This document shows positions 21,234 through 30,036 of a stretch of 35,098 nucleotides of DNA, in pieces. This DNA comes from a virus. The translations under genes were made by a program, and so were the position numbers. How positions within the stretch are numbered: the first letter of the stretch is position 1; each line of letters begins with the position of its first letter. The stretch lies in the IMG/VR virus record IMGVR_UViG_3300033145_002414, positions 1 through 35,098 of that record; one strand, given 5' to 3'. A model generated the notes under the pieces. The model was not told where the DNA came from. It saw nothing but the letters and a program-made list of their open reading frames with translations, and did not search any database.

Positions 21234-22368
21234 GGCTGAACTTCAACATATGGCTAAAGAAGAAATTTTAGAGATGGTGCCACCCGATACTCTTAAGCGC
21301 CTTAAACAAACAGATAAACATCCGGAAATAAGAGTTTATGGTATAGGGCATGAAGGTGAAGCCGAAGGAACTCTTATTGGTAAAGGCAAAGCAATAATGA
21401 AGTATTTAAAAGATGCGGTTATTAAATTGTATAATCGTATTAAACTTGCTCTGCCTATTTTTAACAGGCACGCTGAGACTAACCTGCATGCTGGTAGAGA
21501 GAATATAGGCGAAGTTGTTGGCAAATCTTTAAAAATTATCGGCGACAAATTATATTCACTTGTCGCTGTTTATATATATCCACAATATAGAAAACTGCCT
21601 TTGGATGTTGCCTCAATTGAAGCACAGATTGAATTTTTAGAAGAAAAAAGTGGCAAATACAAAATTGAGGATATCCAAGAGGTAACTGGAATTGCCTTGA
21701 GTTCCTCAGCAGTAGACCAGCCAGGCTTTCCCGGCGCTACTTTACTGGGGGCAATACAGGCATTCGCTGACCAAAACAAAAAGGGGGATAATATGACGCT
21801 CGAAGAAATCAAAAAAGCCATCGAGGCGGGTAAATATAAGCCTTCCGAAGTATTCGGAGAGGAACAGTTAATCTCTGATCCAAAAGTCATTGAGCATGTT
21901 AAGAAAGAAAAGCAGGGTGAATATGAACACCGCAGACGTACTGATGATGCCTTTGATAGAGCCAGAGACGAGTGGAATAAAGAGAAGACTGGATTAGAAG
22001 AAAAAATTAAAAATTTACAGCAAGAAGTCAATAAGTCAAAATCTTCTGGGATTTTTGAAGAAGTTGCGAAAGAGAGAGAATTAGACGATAAGCAAAAAGC
22101 GTTTATAGGGAAAAATCTTTCGAAATTTGAACCTGGTGAAGATCCAGAAAAAGTCAAAGATGAAATGGATAAGTTTATTGATGGACAGCTCGAGGAATTT
22201 GAAAAAGTCAGTGAAATCTTTGGCGAAAAAAAAGACAAAGATAAGGATAAGAATAAGCCAGGAGCAGAATCTCCTTCGGGTGATGGCAAAGAAGCTGAAA
22301 CCGAAGAAGATTATGAAAATCCCGAGAAAAACGAATTTATTCCTGAAGAAACTAAAGAGGCAAAATGA
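21217..22368 (+). CDS. Prohead protease fused to scaffold
   Basis: 383 residues. The N-terminal ~190 residues fit a herpesvirus-type prohead protease: a beta-rich core with NRHAETN (His near 87) and EVTGIALSSSAVDQPGFPGA (Ser near 165), the usual catalytic pair region. After 190 the protein becomes helical and highly charged (coiled coil 225-300, Lys/Asp/Glu tail), typical of a scaffolding protein. An internal in-frame start at 21793 may make the scaffold alone. The tail ends ENPEKNEFIPEE. It is placed between portal and capsid genes, as in HK97- and lambda-type phages. Confidence 0.75.
   Translation: MKQYLRAELQHMAKEEILEMVPPDTLKRLKQTDKHPEIRVYGIGHEGEAEGTLIGKGKAIMKYLKDAVIKLYNRIKLALPIFNRHAETNLHAGRENIGEVVGKSLKIIGDKLYSLVAVYIYPQYRKLPLDVASIEAQIEFLEEKSGKYKIEDIQEVTGIALSSSAVDQPGFPGATLLGAIQAFADQNKKGDNMTLEEIKKAIEAGKYKPSEVFGEEQLISDPKVIEHVKKEKQGEYEHRRRTDDAFDRARDEWNKEKTGLEEKIKNLQQEVNKSKSSGIFEEVAKERELDDKQKAFIGKNLSKFEPGEDPEKVKDEMDKFIDGQLEEFEKVSEIFGEKKDKDKDKNKPGAESPSGDGKEAETEEDYENPEKNEFIPEETKEAK
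21793..22368 (+). CDS. Nested scaffold protein by internal start (proposed)
   Basis: AAAAAGGGGG (21777-21786) lies six bases before an in-frame ATG at 21793, exactly at the border between protease and coiled-coil parts. The 191-residue product would be a free scaffold, as Nu3 is inside lambda C. Inferred from the well-placed ribosome binding site. Confidence 0.5.
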   Translation: MTLEEIKKAIEAGKYKPSEVFGEEQLISDPKVIEHVKKEKQGEYEHRRRTDDAFDRARDEWNKEKTGLEEKIKNLQQEVNKSKSSGIFEEVAKERELDDKQKAFIGKNLSKFEPGEDPEKVKDEMDKFIDGQLEEFEKVSEIFGEKKDKDKDKNKPGAESPSGDGKEAETEEDYENPEKNEFIPEETKEAK

Positions 22369-22514
22369 CGGATAAAGCGGAAGTAAAAAAAGAATACAAT
22401 CTTCTAAAAAAGAAGATGGAAAAAAGTTATACAGCTGATGATATTGACCGACTGAAAGAATTAGAAAATCAGTTAAAGAAGGAGGAAAAAGAAAATGGCG
22501 GAAACAGCTCTTAA
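22365..22514 (+). CDS. Small coiled-coil protein before capsid genes
   Basis: 49 residues, ATGA overlap with the previous stop and 20-base overlap with the next gene. Entirely Lys/Glu-rich and helical (KEYNLLKKKMEK ... DIDRLKELENQLKKEEKE). It may be a small scaffold partner. No family known. Confidence 0.5.
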   Translation: MTDKAEVKKEYNLLKKKMEKSYTADDIDRLKELENQLKKEEKENGGNSS

Positions 22515-22857
22515 ATTGAGAAGCCCTAACTTCAAATCAATGCTCGTTACTGCACCTTCTGGTGGTTATACCGCTGGTCAGATGGTAAAAGTGCAGGATA
22601 CCGTTGGTGTGATAGTAGAAGCTATTGATGCTACTAAGACAGGATCAATGATTTATAACTGTGAAAAAATAGTAGTTCCCAAAACTGCTGGTTCTGGGAT
22701 TACTTTTGCAGTTGGAGATAAGGTTTATTTTGATGCTTCGGCTGGAAAAGTAACTAATGTAGCAAGCGGTAATACCCTTTGTGGTCGGGCAAATGAAGCA
22801 GGTGCTGCAGACGATAGTGAAATAGAAATTACCTTAAATGGCGATGTTGCCGCTTAA
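22495..22857 (+). CDS. Capsid decoration/cement protein (DUF2190-like)
   Basis: 120 residues with AAGGAGG nine bases before. The beta-barrel pattern (AGQMVKVQDTVGVIVEA ... FAVGDKVYFDASAGKVTN) and the ending EIEITLNGD match small head decoration proteins that clip onto the capsid surface and stabilise it. It sits directly before the major capsid gene, its normal position. Confidence 0.8.
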   Translation: MAETALKLRSPNFKSMLVTAPSGGYTAGQMVKVQDTVGVIVEAIDATKTGSMIYNCEKIVVPKTAGSGITFAVGDKVYFDASAGKVTNVASGNTLCGRANEAGAADDSEIEITLNGDVAA

Positions 22858-22894
22858 TAGAAGTGAAATTTGCTAAAAGGAGGTAAATAGAACA

Positions 22895-23866
22895 ATGAAA
22901 GGCAGAATTATAGCGGATTGGTCGAAAATAGATTTTACCAATCCGGAGCATCTTAAAAAGTTAAGTGGTGCTTTTCAGTATTTCATGAAGGCACCTGAGA
23001 GAAATAGAACCTTGAAAGCAGCCATTCAACAATTTGCAACTAAAGGCGATTTTCCAGCCGAGGTGCTTCAAATACTGGAAAAATTCCACGCCACACCTGA
23101 TTACGACCTTGGTTATGAACAGATATTTGACATTAGAGACTTCACTGGTACCAAGGAAAGCGGTTTTGAGATTTTAGATGTGAGTTCGGGTTTAGCCTTT
23201 AAAAAGGTAAAAACTGGCGAAAAGGCGAAGGTCTATAAGTTCAGCGGATCAAAGACAACCGTGAGTTTTGACCGTTATGGCGGTGGTTTAGGTTGGGATA
23301 AGACGCTTATAGATGATGGCAAATACTGGACATTAGAAGATAGTGCTATTGCCTTTAGAAATAAGGCCTATTCTTCAAAGGCACAGGCATTTTACGACTT
23401 GATTGACGCTTTACCAGATAGCAAGAATCTTGCCTGGCAGGGTTCAAGTGGTGATGCAACTGTCGATAGAGATATTGCAACTATAAATAAGGCCTGTGAG
23501 CAGATTTTGCTTGCTTTGAAAGATAGTGGTTTAGGCGTGAATGCAAACAGCAGATTTATAGTTTTGACACCCATCCAGTTGAAGGCCAGAATAAATAGAG
23601 CTTTGACTAAACTTAATCAGGCCTATGTAGGAGCATCTAAGGGAATAACTTATGCTGTCGATCCTCTCTATACTTTGATGCTTTCTTCTGGGACAAAATA
23701 TTATGTAATACTTCCAAAGAGAAAGTTAAAAGGTGGCAATAGAATGGATTTGACACTTTTCAATATGTTCAACATCTTAGAATATACCGAAACAGTAGTT
23801 GGCTGGATGAGATATGGTGGAGCAATTGGAGAAACCGACCAGCTGAGACGTTGTGCAACATCCTAA
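22895..23866 (+). CDS. Major capsid protein
   Basis: 323 residues with AAAAGGAGGT, one of the strongest ribosome binding sites here, as expected for the most abundant virion protein. HK97-fold style: an N-terminal arm (1-50), a central beta domain (110-170, FKKVKTGEKAKVYKFSG), an alpha-helical spine (about 190-225) and a C-terminal axial domain ending GGAIGETDQLRRC. It builds the head shell. Preceded by protease/scaffold and decoration genes. A GC-rich hairpin at 23877-23903 follows and may protect or end its mRNA. Confidence 0.88.
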   Translation: MKGRIIADWSKIDFTNPEHLKKLSGAFQYFMKAPERNRTLKAAIQQFATKGDFPAEVLQILEKFHATPDYDLGYEQIFDIRDFTGTKESGFEILDVSSGLAFKKVKTGEKAKVYKFSGSKTTVSFDRYGGGLGWDKTLIDDGKYWTLEDSAIAFRNKAYSSKAQAFYDLIDALPDSKNLAWQGSSGDATVDRDIATINKACEQILLALKDSGLGVNANSRFIVLTPIQLKARINRALTKLNQAYVGASKGITYAVDPLYTLMLSSGTKYYVILPKRKLKGGNRMDLTLFNMFNILEYTETVVGWMRYGGAIGETDQLRRCATS

Positions 23867-23876
23867 AATAAATATA

Positions 23877-23903
23877 GGGGCGGGTTTTGGCTTGGCCCGC
23901 CCC
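23877..23903 (+). terminator. GC-rich hairpin after capsid gene
   Basis: GGGGCGGG (23877-23884) pairs with CCCGCCCC (23896-23903) around an 11-base loop. There is no T tract, so it is more likely a partial terminator or an mRNA-stabilising hairpin that sets the level of downstream cassette genes. Confidence 0.5.
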
Positions 23904-23917
23904 GCTAGGATTTCAAT

Positions 23918-25204
23918 ATGGGCGAAGTAATTTTGATGTCAGATTTGGATTTTCCTAAAAAGAAGAAAGAAACTTCTTTTAAAATTTCAATCTGGGATGT
24001 GATCAAGTTAGAGGATCGTTATCTTTACAAAGTTTTACCAGATGGCATTTGGAAAGATAGAAGATGTTTTATTGTTGGTGGCGGTCCGAGCCTAAAAGGT
24101 TTTAATTTTTCTTTACTTAAAGGAGAATTGACAATTGGCATAAATCGGGCTTTTGAAAAATTTGACCCCACTATTATTTTTTCAATGGATAGTCGCTTTT
24201 GGACATGGGTTGAAGAGGGAAAGTTTGGCAAGGAAGTAACAGAAAAATTTCATAAATATAAAGGGTTTAAAGTTTGGCTTAATACTTTTGGCTTTCCATA
24301 TCCAGAGGATATTTATCTTTTGAACAGCGCCACTGGAGCAGAGGAAGCATTAACTTTTTCAATGAAAGAAGGATTGGGTCATGGAAATAATTCTGGTTAT
24401 GCTGCCTTAAATTTAGCTATCTGCTTGGGTGCTAACCCGATATATCTTCTCGGATTTGACATGAAGGGTGATAATGGCAAACAAAAATGGTGGCATGATG
24501 GATATCCACAACAACAAAATGAAGATGTCTATAAAGATTTCAAATCTAATTTTGAAAAAGCTGCACCAAAAATAAAAGAAGCTGGATTTAAAGTAATAAA
24601 TCTTAATCCTGATAGTGCTTTGAGATGTTTTGAATTTGGAGAATTTGAGGATATTAAACCGATTAAAAGACCCCTTATTGTTTCTTACTATACAAAAAAT
24701 ACAGGTTATGAAAAGGAAGCCAAAAGATTAGAAGAATCAATAAAAAAATTTGGCTTGGAATATGACATAGAAGAAATTGAAAGTTTAGGGGATTGGCAGA
24801 AGAATACCCACTATAAAGCGACCTTTATTAGGAAGATGATGGATAGGCATCCAAACAGAGATTTATTATGGCTAGATGTCGACGCAGTAGTCCATAGATA
24901 TCCTATTTTATTTGACGATATAGATACAGATTTGGCAATTCATTATAAAGATGGAAAGGAATTATTGAGCGGAACCCTGTATTTTTCTAACAATGAAAGA
25001 ATTAAAAAATTAGTGGATGCTTGGATAGAGGAAAACAAGAAAAACCCTGACATATGGGAACAGAAGAATTTAGCAACGACGCTGAAAAATTGGAATGGAA
25101 AAGTTGAGATTTTGCCACCTACTTATTGTCAGATATTCGATCTTATGATGAATGCAGGTGAACCTATAATAGAGCATTTTCAAGCAAGTAGAAGGTATAA
25201 ATAA
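23918..25204 (+). CDS. DUF115-like domain fused to glycosyltransferase-like domain
   Basis: 428 residues. Residues about 45-245 form a Rossmann-like unit of the DUF115/MptE-like or sialyltransferase-like type: FIVGGGPSL (51-59), a core TIGINRAF, GNNSGYAALNLA (156-167) and LLGFDM. Residues about 250-428 look like a GT-A glycosyltransferase with a DxD metal motif, LLWLDVDAVVHRYP (DVD 320-322), and a final EHFQASRRYK. It probably transfers sugar to a protein or surface polymer in the cytoplasm. It follows the capsid gene, away from normal structural order, and is paired with a methyltransferase and exported proteins. Confidence 0.7.
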   Translation: MGEVILMSDLDFPKKKKETSFKISIWDVIKLEDRYLYKVLPDGIWKDRRCFIVGGGPSLKGFNFSLLKGELTIGINRAFEKFDPTIIFSMDSRFWTWVEEGKFGKEVTEKFHKYKGFKVWLNTFGFPYPEDIYLLNSATGAEEALTFSMKEGLGHGNNSGYAALNLAICLGANPIYLLGFDMKGDNGKQKWWHDGYPQQQNEDVYKDFKSNFEKAAPKIKEAGFKVINLNPDSALRCFEFGEFEDIKPIKRPLIVSYYTKNTGYEKEAKRLEESIKKFGLEYDIEEIESLGDWQKNTHYKATFIRKMMDRHPNRDLLWLDVDAVVHRYPILFDDIDTDLAIHYKDGKELLSGTLYFSNNERIKKLVDAWIEENKKNPDIWEQKNLATTLKNWNGKVEILPPTYCQIFDLMMNAGEPIIEHFQASRRYK

Positions 25205-25792
25205 ATGCCATCGAGTATGCACCAAAATATATCGATGATGGTGGAAGAGATAATTAGGACAAATCCTAAAACTATCTTGGATATTGGAATAGGGTTTGGC
25301 AAATACGGTTTTTTAGCGAGGGAATTTTTAGAGACCCATTATGATAAAGTTTATCCTGAGCAGTGGAAAGTAAAGATTGACGGTGTAGAAATATGGGATA
25401 GGTATGTTGAAAAATTTTGCTGGCTTAAGAAATTCTATAATCAAGTTTATATTGGTGATATTTGTGATTTAGTAGATAAATTGGGCGATTATGAACTTAT
25501 TATTGCTGGAGATGTAATAGAACATATTGAAAAGAAAAAAGCAACCATATTACTTGGAAAACTTTTAAATAAGTCAATTAAGAAATTTTTACTTTCAATC
25601 CCTTTAGGTGATTGGACAGGAAATATGATAGCGGATAATAACCCTTATGAGAAACATTTATCAATTTGGAGTGCAAAAGAACTTATTGCTTTATTGGATA
25701 AGCCGATTAAGACATACAGATTTAAAGGTACAAGAGGGAATGTGGGAGTATTTATTTACGAAAAGCGGGATAAATGTTATGAAAAAAATTAA
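25205..25792 (+). CDS. SAM-dependent methyltransferase (class I)
   Basis: 195 residues. Rossmann methyltransferase signs: TILDIGIGFGKYGFLAREFL (17-36, SAM-binding motif I), GVEIWDRY as acidic strand-end motif, and LIIAGDVIEHIEKKKA (motif IV region). C-terminal part KHLSIWSAKEL typical of small-molecule or sugar methyltransferases. Probably acts with the preceding glycosyltransferase, which ends two bases before this ATG. Substrate unknown. It overlaps the next gene by 14 bases. Confidence 0.8.
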   Translation: MPSSMHQNISMMVEEIIRTNPKTILDIGIGFGKYGFLAREFLETHYDKVYPEQWKVKIDGVEIWDRYVEKFCWLKKFYNQVYIGDICDLVDKLGDYELIIAGDVIEHIEKKKATILLGKLLNKSIKKFLLSIPLGDWTGNMIADNNPYEKHLSIWSAKELIALLDKPIKTYRFKGTRGNVGVFIYEKRDKCYEKN

Positions 25793-26951
25793 CCTAACTT
25801 TAATCTTATTATTCTTATTAGCATTACCAGTCCAAGCCGAGATGATTTATCGTCTTTCTAAAGCAGGTGGTTCTAATAAAGAAATCCAATACAACAACAA
25901 CGGCTCTTTCGGCGGTTTTGGCTCGTGGGACGGAACAACTATGACAGTGCCTGGTGATTTGACCAGTGATTCCTTTACTATAAACTCAAAAACTCTTGAT
26001 ACTAACGAGTGGGCTTATCTTGATGGACTTGACCAATCCCTTGCTACCACCAGTGATGTTACATTTAACAGTATAACTGGCGATGGTTCAAATATAACGA
26101 ATTTAGCTGTTTTTCAATCAAGTGGTGGAGTCATAAATATAGATACTGCTGTTGCTAACTATGCTGATGACTTTGTAATTGGGTCACCTCAATTAGATGA
26201 TGATGGCGATACTGACCATGATTATAGACTTATTTACGATAAAAGCAAAGGGTTTTTTGGAGTAGGTAGGGCAACGGGTAGCCAATGGAATGATGCCAAC
26301 AGAGGAATAGGAGCTATTGTTATGGGAGATGATTCAATTGCAAGTGGTTACTACGCCCATGCAGAAGGACGTCAAACAACGGCAAGTGGGAATTATTCTC
26401 ATGCTCAAAATGAAACTACAACGGCAAGTGGGGAGGCGTCTACCGCTCAAGGTTATTTAAGTGAAGCAAGTGCTCTCTATTCTCATGCTGAAGGCTTTGG
26501 GGGTAAATCATATTTATATGCTTCACATGCCCATGCTGGGGGCACGGGTTCATGGGGTAATGTTTATGCTCAATACCAAAGAGTAATTTTAATTGCTGAT
26601 ACCACCGATGCAACTCCAGAAGTAATGTATATATCTGATCAAGATACCTATAAACTTTATATCCCAGCAGAAACAGCATGGAGAATAGATGGCGTAGTTA
26701 TAGCCACAACTTCTAATTGCGGTTTATCATCTTCTTGGACGATTAAAGGTGTAATTCATAGAGATAATGCTAACAATACAGAACTTATATGGAATAGTGT
26801 GAGTGAAGATGTTGACGAAATAGTAACAGATGCACCAGTTACTCTAACAGCAGATGACACTAATGAAGCATTTGAGATAAACATAACGGGTAAAGCGGCA
26901 ACCAATATACGTTGGGTAGCAACGGTTAATTTGACGGAGGTAGAATACTAA
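25779..26951 (+). CDS. Exported fibre-like protein with YadA-head-type repeats
   Basis: 390 residues from ATG 25779; an upstream in-frame start would remove the signal. Signal peptide 1-20 (LILLFLLALPVQA, cut after QAE-type AxA). Then GGSNKEIQYNNNGSFGG (30-46), a tail-fibre trademark, TSDVTFNSITGDG, and residues 187-250 with repeated (A)SGxYxHAxG units (YYAHAEG, NYSHAQN, LYSHAEG, ASHAHAG) like trimeric autotransporter heads, ending in a beta domain. A fibre or adhesin sent across the membrane is odd for a cytoplasmically assembled virion. Overlaps the methyltransferase gene and touches the next gene. Confidence 0.72.
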   Translation: MKKINLTLILLFLLALPVQAEMIYRLSKAGGSNKEIQYNNNGSFGGFGSWDGTTMTVPGDLTSDSFTINSKTLDTNEWAYLDGLDQSLATTSDVTFNSITGDGSNITNLAVFQSSGGVINIDTAVANYADDFVIGSPQLDDDGDTDHDYRLIYDKSKGFFGVGRATGSQWNDANRGIGAIVMGDDSIASGYYAHAEGRQTTASGNYSHAQNETTTASGEASTAQGYLSEASALYSHAEGFGGKSYLYASHAHAGGTGSWGNVYAQYQRVILIADTTDATPEVMYISDQDTYKLYIPAETAWRIDGVVIATTSNCGLSSSWTIKGVIHRDNANNTELIWNSVSEDVDEIVTDAPVTLTADDTNEAFEINITGKAATNIRWVATVNLTEVEY

Positions 26952-29008
26952 TGAAAAAAATTATAATTTACCTATTAACTTGTTTATTATTTATTTCATC
27001 AGCTTATGCTGTAGATTATGACTCTTCAAATGATTATACATTTAATTGCAACCTCGCTGTAGAAGGAAGCACAGGTATAAGCATAGGTGAGGACAAAGCA
27101 GCGGGCACAGTGAATGATGAGGGTATCTTAAAACTCTGGTCAGACGGAGACAACGCCTATTCTACAATTATAAAAACAGGCACACAGACGCAGGATGTAA
27201 CTTATATCCTTCCTTTAGATGATGGCACTGCTAATCAACTATTAAAAACAGACGGAACAGGAGTGTTAAGTTGGGATTCAGAATCCGACCCTGTTGTGGG
27301 GTCGGTAAACGGAATAATCAAAGCCGATGGTGCAGGGAATATAAGTGCGGCTACTTCTGGGACTGATTATACAAACATCGGCAATACCATAGAAAGTGCT
27401 GAAATTACTGACGGGACGATAGTTAATGCTGATATTGCAGATGACACAATAGCTGAAGTTAAGTTAGATATTTATAACGCACCTTCAGACGGTTATTACC
27501 TGAAATATACCACTGCTAACGGAATGGAATGGGCTACAGGTGGCGGTGGCGCGTCTCAATTGTCTGATTTATCTGATGTAGGCACAGTAAGCTATACTGC
27601 AGGGCAATACTTAAGAGCAGATGGGACTGATTATGATAGTGCTTCAATACAAGATGGGGATTTACCCTCTACGATAACAAGGGATACAGAATGGGATACT
27701 TCCACTAAAATTGCTAATAATATTACAGATGAGACAGGGTCAGGTGCATTGGTATTTGGCACATCACCTACATTTACCACTGATATAACCACACCAAAAA
27801 TAACTAATTCTGACAATATTACAATAGATGCAGTTAATGCCACCGCTAATTCTACTGTAAGTATAACTAACTCAGATGCTACATACAAAGCCAACCTAAC
27901 AGTAGATGGCAATGTTTCAGTTGCTGGTTCTGCAAGAATTAAAGGTGCGACAAACAGTGGGGAGGCAAATTCATTTAAAGTCGGATCTGGGGATGCTACT
28001 GATTTAGAGATTTATAATGATAGTTCAAATAATTACATTTATTCTCCAGATCATAATTTGATGCTTAAGGCTAATACAGGACATATTTTAATACGCTATA
28101 ACGGTGCTTTGGATATTGTTCCATATTCTACAGCAATTTATTTACGAAAAACCACACGAGTAGAAGGAGATTTGTATAGCCGATATAATACAAATAATCT
28201 CGGCACGTCTTCTAATTATTGGAACAATTTATACTTAACGGGTAACATTATAAGTGATGGAAACTTAATCTTAGACCCAACAGGCAACGTCGGCATCGGG
28301 ACGACTTCTTTTGGAACAGACGCAGTAAAAGTATTAGCTATAGCAAACGGAACAGCTCCAACCTCAAGTCCTGCTGACGCTGTTCAACTTTACGCCGAAG
28401 ATGTTTCAGCAAGTAGTGAATTAAAAGTTAGAGATGAAGCGGGCAATATAACTACTCTATCAGCTAATGTAGAAGGTTATCCCGATGATATGGCAGTAAG
28501 TAAAGATTATCCTTATGTAACGTTAAGAGAGAATGTTTATAAAGGAGTATCTACTTATGTATCATTGAATAAAATGGCTGAATTAGTTCAGGAGTTAGCA
28601 AAAGAAAAAGGTTTGTTGCCTCAAGACAAATATATTATAAAGCATATTGCTATGGACAGTAGCCGTATTGAAGATAAAGAAGCACAAATAAGAGAAGAAA
28701 AAATACAGAAAATAATGGAAGAAGAAGTGGAAGTATCTAAAGAAGAAGCTCTTGAAGAAGTAGAAGAAACAGAACAGGTTGAGGTAGGAAAAGAGCTCAA
28801 AGTAAGATATGAGCTTGACTTTGAAACAGGAGAGATTAAGACAATAAAGAAAGAAGTGCCTGTTTATGAAGACAAGCTTACAAGGAAAATGAAAAAACAA
28901 TTGAAAGCAGGCGTTAGATTTGATAGTGAAACAGGTAAATTTTACAGAAAGAAAACCAGAGAAGAGGCTATACAAGAATTAAATGAAAAAACTAATCTTA
29001 CTCGTTAG
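26951..29008 (+). CDS. Large exported fibre-like protein with coiled-coil C-terminus
   Basis: 685 residues. Signal peptide 1-20 (KIIIYLLTCLLFISSAYA). The body is Thr/Ser/Asp/Gly-rich with fibre repeats (TDGTGVLSWDSESDP, ADGTDYDSASIQDGDLP, GNVGIGTTSFGTD). The last ~170 residues change to charged helices (ELVQELAKEKG ... KIMEEEVEVSKEEALEEVEE). Phage tail fibres have such bodies, but not secretion signals. No S74 endosialidase chaperone domain is evident; the charged tail may be an oligomerisation part. Overlaps the previous gene by one base and the next lipoprotein by 26. Confidence 0.72.
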   Translation: MKKIIIYLLTCLLFISSAYAVDYDSSNDYTFNCNLAVEGSTGISIGEDKAAGTVNDEGILKLWSDGDNAYSTIIKTGTQTQDVTYILPLDDGTANQLLKTDGTGVLSWDSESDPVVGSVNGIIKADGAGNISAATSGTDYTNIGNTIESAEITDGTIVNADIADDTIAEVKLDIYNAPSDGYYLKYTTANGMEWATGGGGASQLSDLSDVGTVSYTAGQYLRADGTDYDSASIQDGDLPSTITRDTEWDTSTKIANNITDETGSGALVFGTSPTFTTDITTPKITNSDNITIDAVNATANSTVSITNSDATYKANLTVDGNVSVAGSARIKGATNSGEANSFKVGSGDATDLEIYNDSSNNYIYSPDHNLMLKANTGHILIRYNGALDIVPYSTAIYLRKTTRVEGDLYSRYNTNNLGTSSNYWNNLYLTGNIISDGNLILDPTGNVGIGTTSFGTDAVKVLAIANGTAPTSSPADAVQLYAEDVSASSELKVRDEAGNITTLSANVEGYPDDMAVSKDYPYVTLRENVYKGVSTYVSLNKMAELVQELAKEKGLLPQDKYIIKHIAMDSSRIEDKEAQIREEKIQKIMEEEVEVSKEEALEEVEETEQVEVGKELKVRYELDFETGEIKTIKKEVPVYEDKLTRKMKKQLKAGVRFDSETGKFYRKKTREEAIQELNEKTNLTR

Positions 29009-29204
29009 TTTATTGTTTTTAGCAGGGTGTGCTGGGGCTCAGAAGGTTACAATTACAGAGACCGAAGAAGGTCTTGAATACGAACAAGCAGAGCCAGGCA
29101 AGTTTGAAGCAGAGAAGACAAAAGATGGTTGGAAGGTTAAATCAGATACAAAAAATGAACCGTTCAAGCTATTGGATACGATAGAGTATACGAAAGAGGA
29201 TTAG
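28983..29204 (+). CDS. Small lipoprotein in the exported cassette
   Basis: 73 residues. Clear lipoprotein signal LLFLAGCAG with Cys-16 as lipidation site, then a short acidic, hydrophilic domain. Starts inside the 3' end of the fibre-like gene. It might tether exported partners to a membrane. Family unknown. Confidence 0.7.
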   Translation: MKKLILLVSLLFLAGCAGAQKVTITETEEGLEYEQAEPGKFEAEKTKDGWKVKSDTKNEPFKLLDTIEYTKED

Positions 29205-29206
29205 AG

Positions 29207-30013
29207 ATGAAAAGATTAGTAATTTTTATTTTAGCGATATTATTATTTAGCCCCATAACGCAGGCAGAGGTAGTCAGAAACATCCAAGACAATCATCAGG
29301 TTATTTATCATATTATTGACACATCAGGCAATCACGTGAGCGGACAGACGGTAACCTTAAAGATTAAGAGAATATCAGACGGCTACTGGTATGACTTCAA
29401 TGATGATACTTTCAAAAACAGTGGCTGGACTTCAAAGTCTACTAATTTAAGCGAAGATGCGACAGAGGGATATTATTACTATACTTTTGACCCGCCCGCA
29501 AGCGAAACATCGGCAGAGCAATACCTTTTTTTAGTTGATAATTCAGACGCTACCTATGGCGACCATCAGTCGAAGGTGGTCTGTTATCAGGATATAGGCA
29601 ATAGTGATTTTGATTATTCAAGTAATGATGTGGGGCTTAGTTCAACAGCTATAGATAACATCTGGGACGAATTGCAATCAGAACATACTACTGCAGGAAC
29701 ATTCGGTAAATACCTTGACAGCGAAATATCAGGAATTACAGCTTCAATCAGCGATGCTGATATAGATAAGATTTGGGATGAAGCCTTAGCTGACCATCTA
29801 ACCGCAGGTTCAACTGGAGAAAAACTTAATAATATACCTGAATCTGGAACAGGTGATTGGACTACAGATGAAAGAACTTATATTAAAGAAGCTTTAAGTA
29901 TAGAAGATGGAAGTGTTGATGTTGATTTGGATGCTTTAGGTGACGCTACAGATGGTGATAAAGAGAATGGCAGTTATACGGGAATAGAACGCTTAATTCG
30001 AATTCATCGCTAA
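29207..30013 (+). CDS. Exported protein with Ig-like part and IWDE repeats
   Basis: 268 residues. Signal peptide 1-20 (LVIFILAILLFSPITQA). An Ig-like beta domain (21-120, VIYHIIDTSGNHVSGQTVTLKIK) is followed by two copies of a phage structural repeat: IWDELQSEHTTAGTFGKYLD (146-165) and IWDEALADHLTAGSTGEKLN (180-199). Such repeats occur in phage tail or head structural proteins without signals. A different part of the same architecture opens the next gene, so the two may interact. Function unknown. Confidence 0.65.
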   Translation: MKRLVIFILAILLFSPITQAEVVRNIQDNHQVIYHIIDTSGNHVSGQTVTLKIKRISDGYWYDFNDDTFKNSGWTSKSTNLSEDATEGYYYYTFDPPASETSAEQYLFLVDNSDATYGDHQSKVVCYQDIGNSDFDYSSNDVGLSSTAIDNIWDELQSEHTTAGTFGKYLDSEISGITASISDADIDKIWDEALADHLTAGSTGEKLNNIPESGTGDWTTDERTYIKEALSIEDGSVDVDLDALGDATDGDKENGSYTGIERLIRIHR

Positions 30014-30036
30014 TTATAAAATAGATGAGGTAAAAA

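Noticed and set aside
21570-22289. 239-codon leftward frame
   Set aside because: Mirror of the protease/scaffold gene; Ser/Phe-rich composition typical of a shadow frame; no ribosome binding site.
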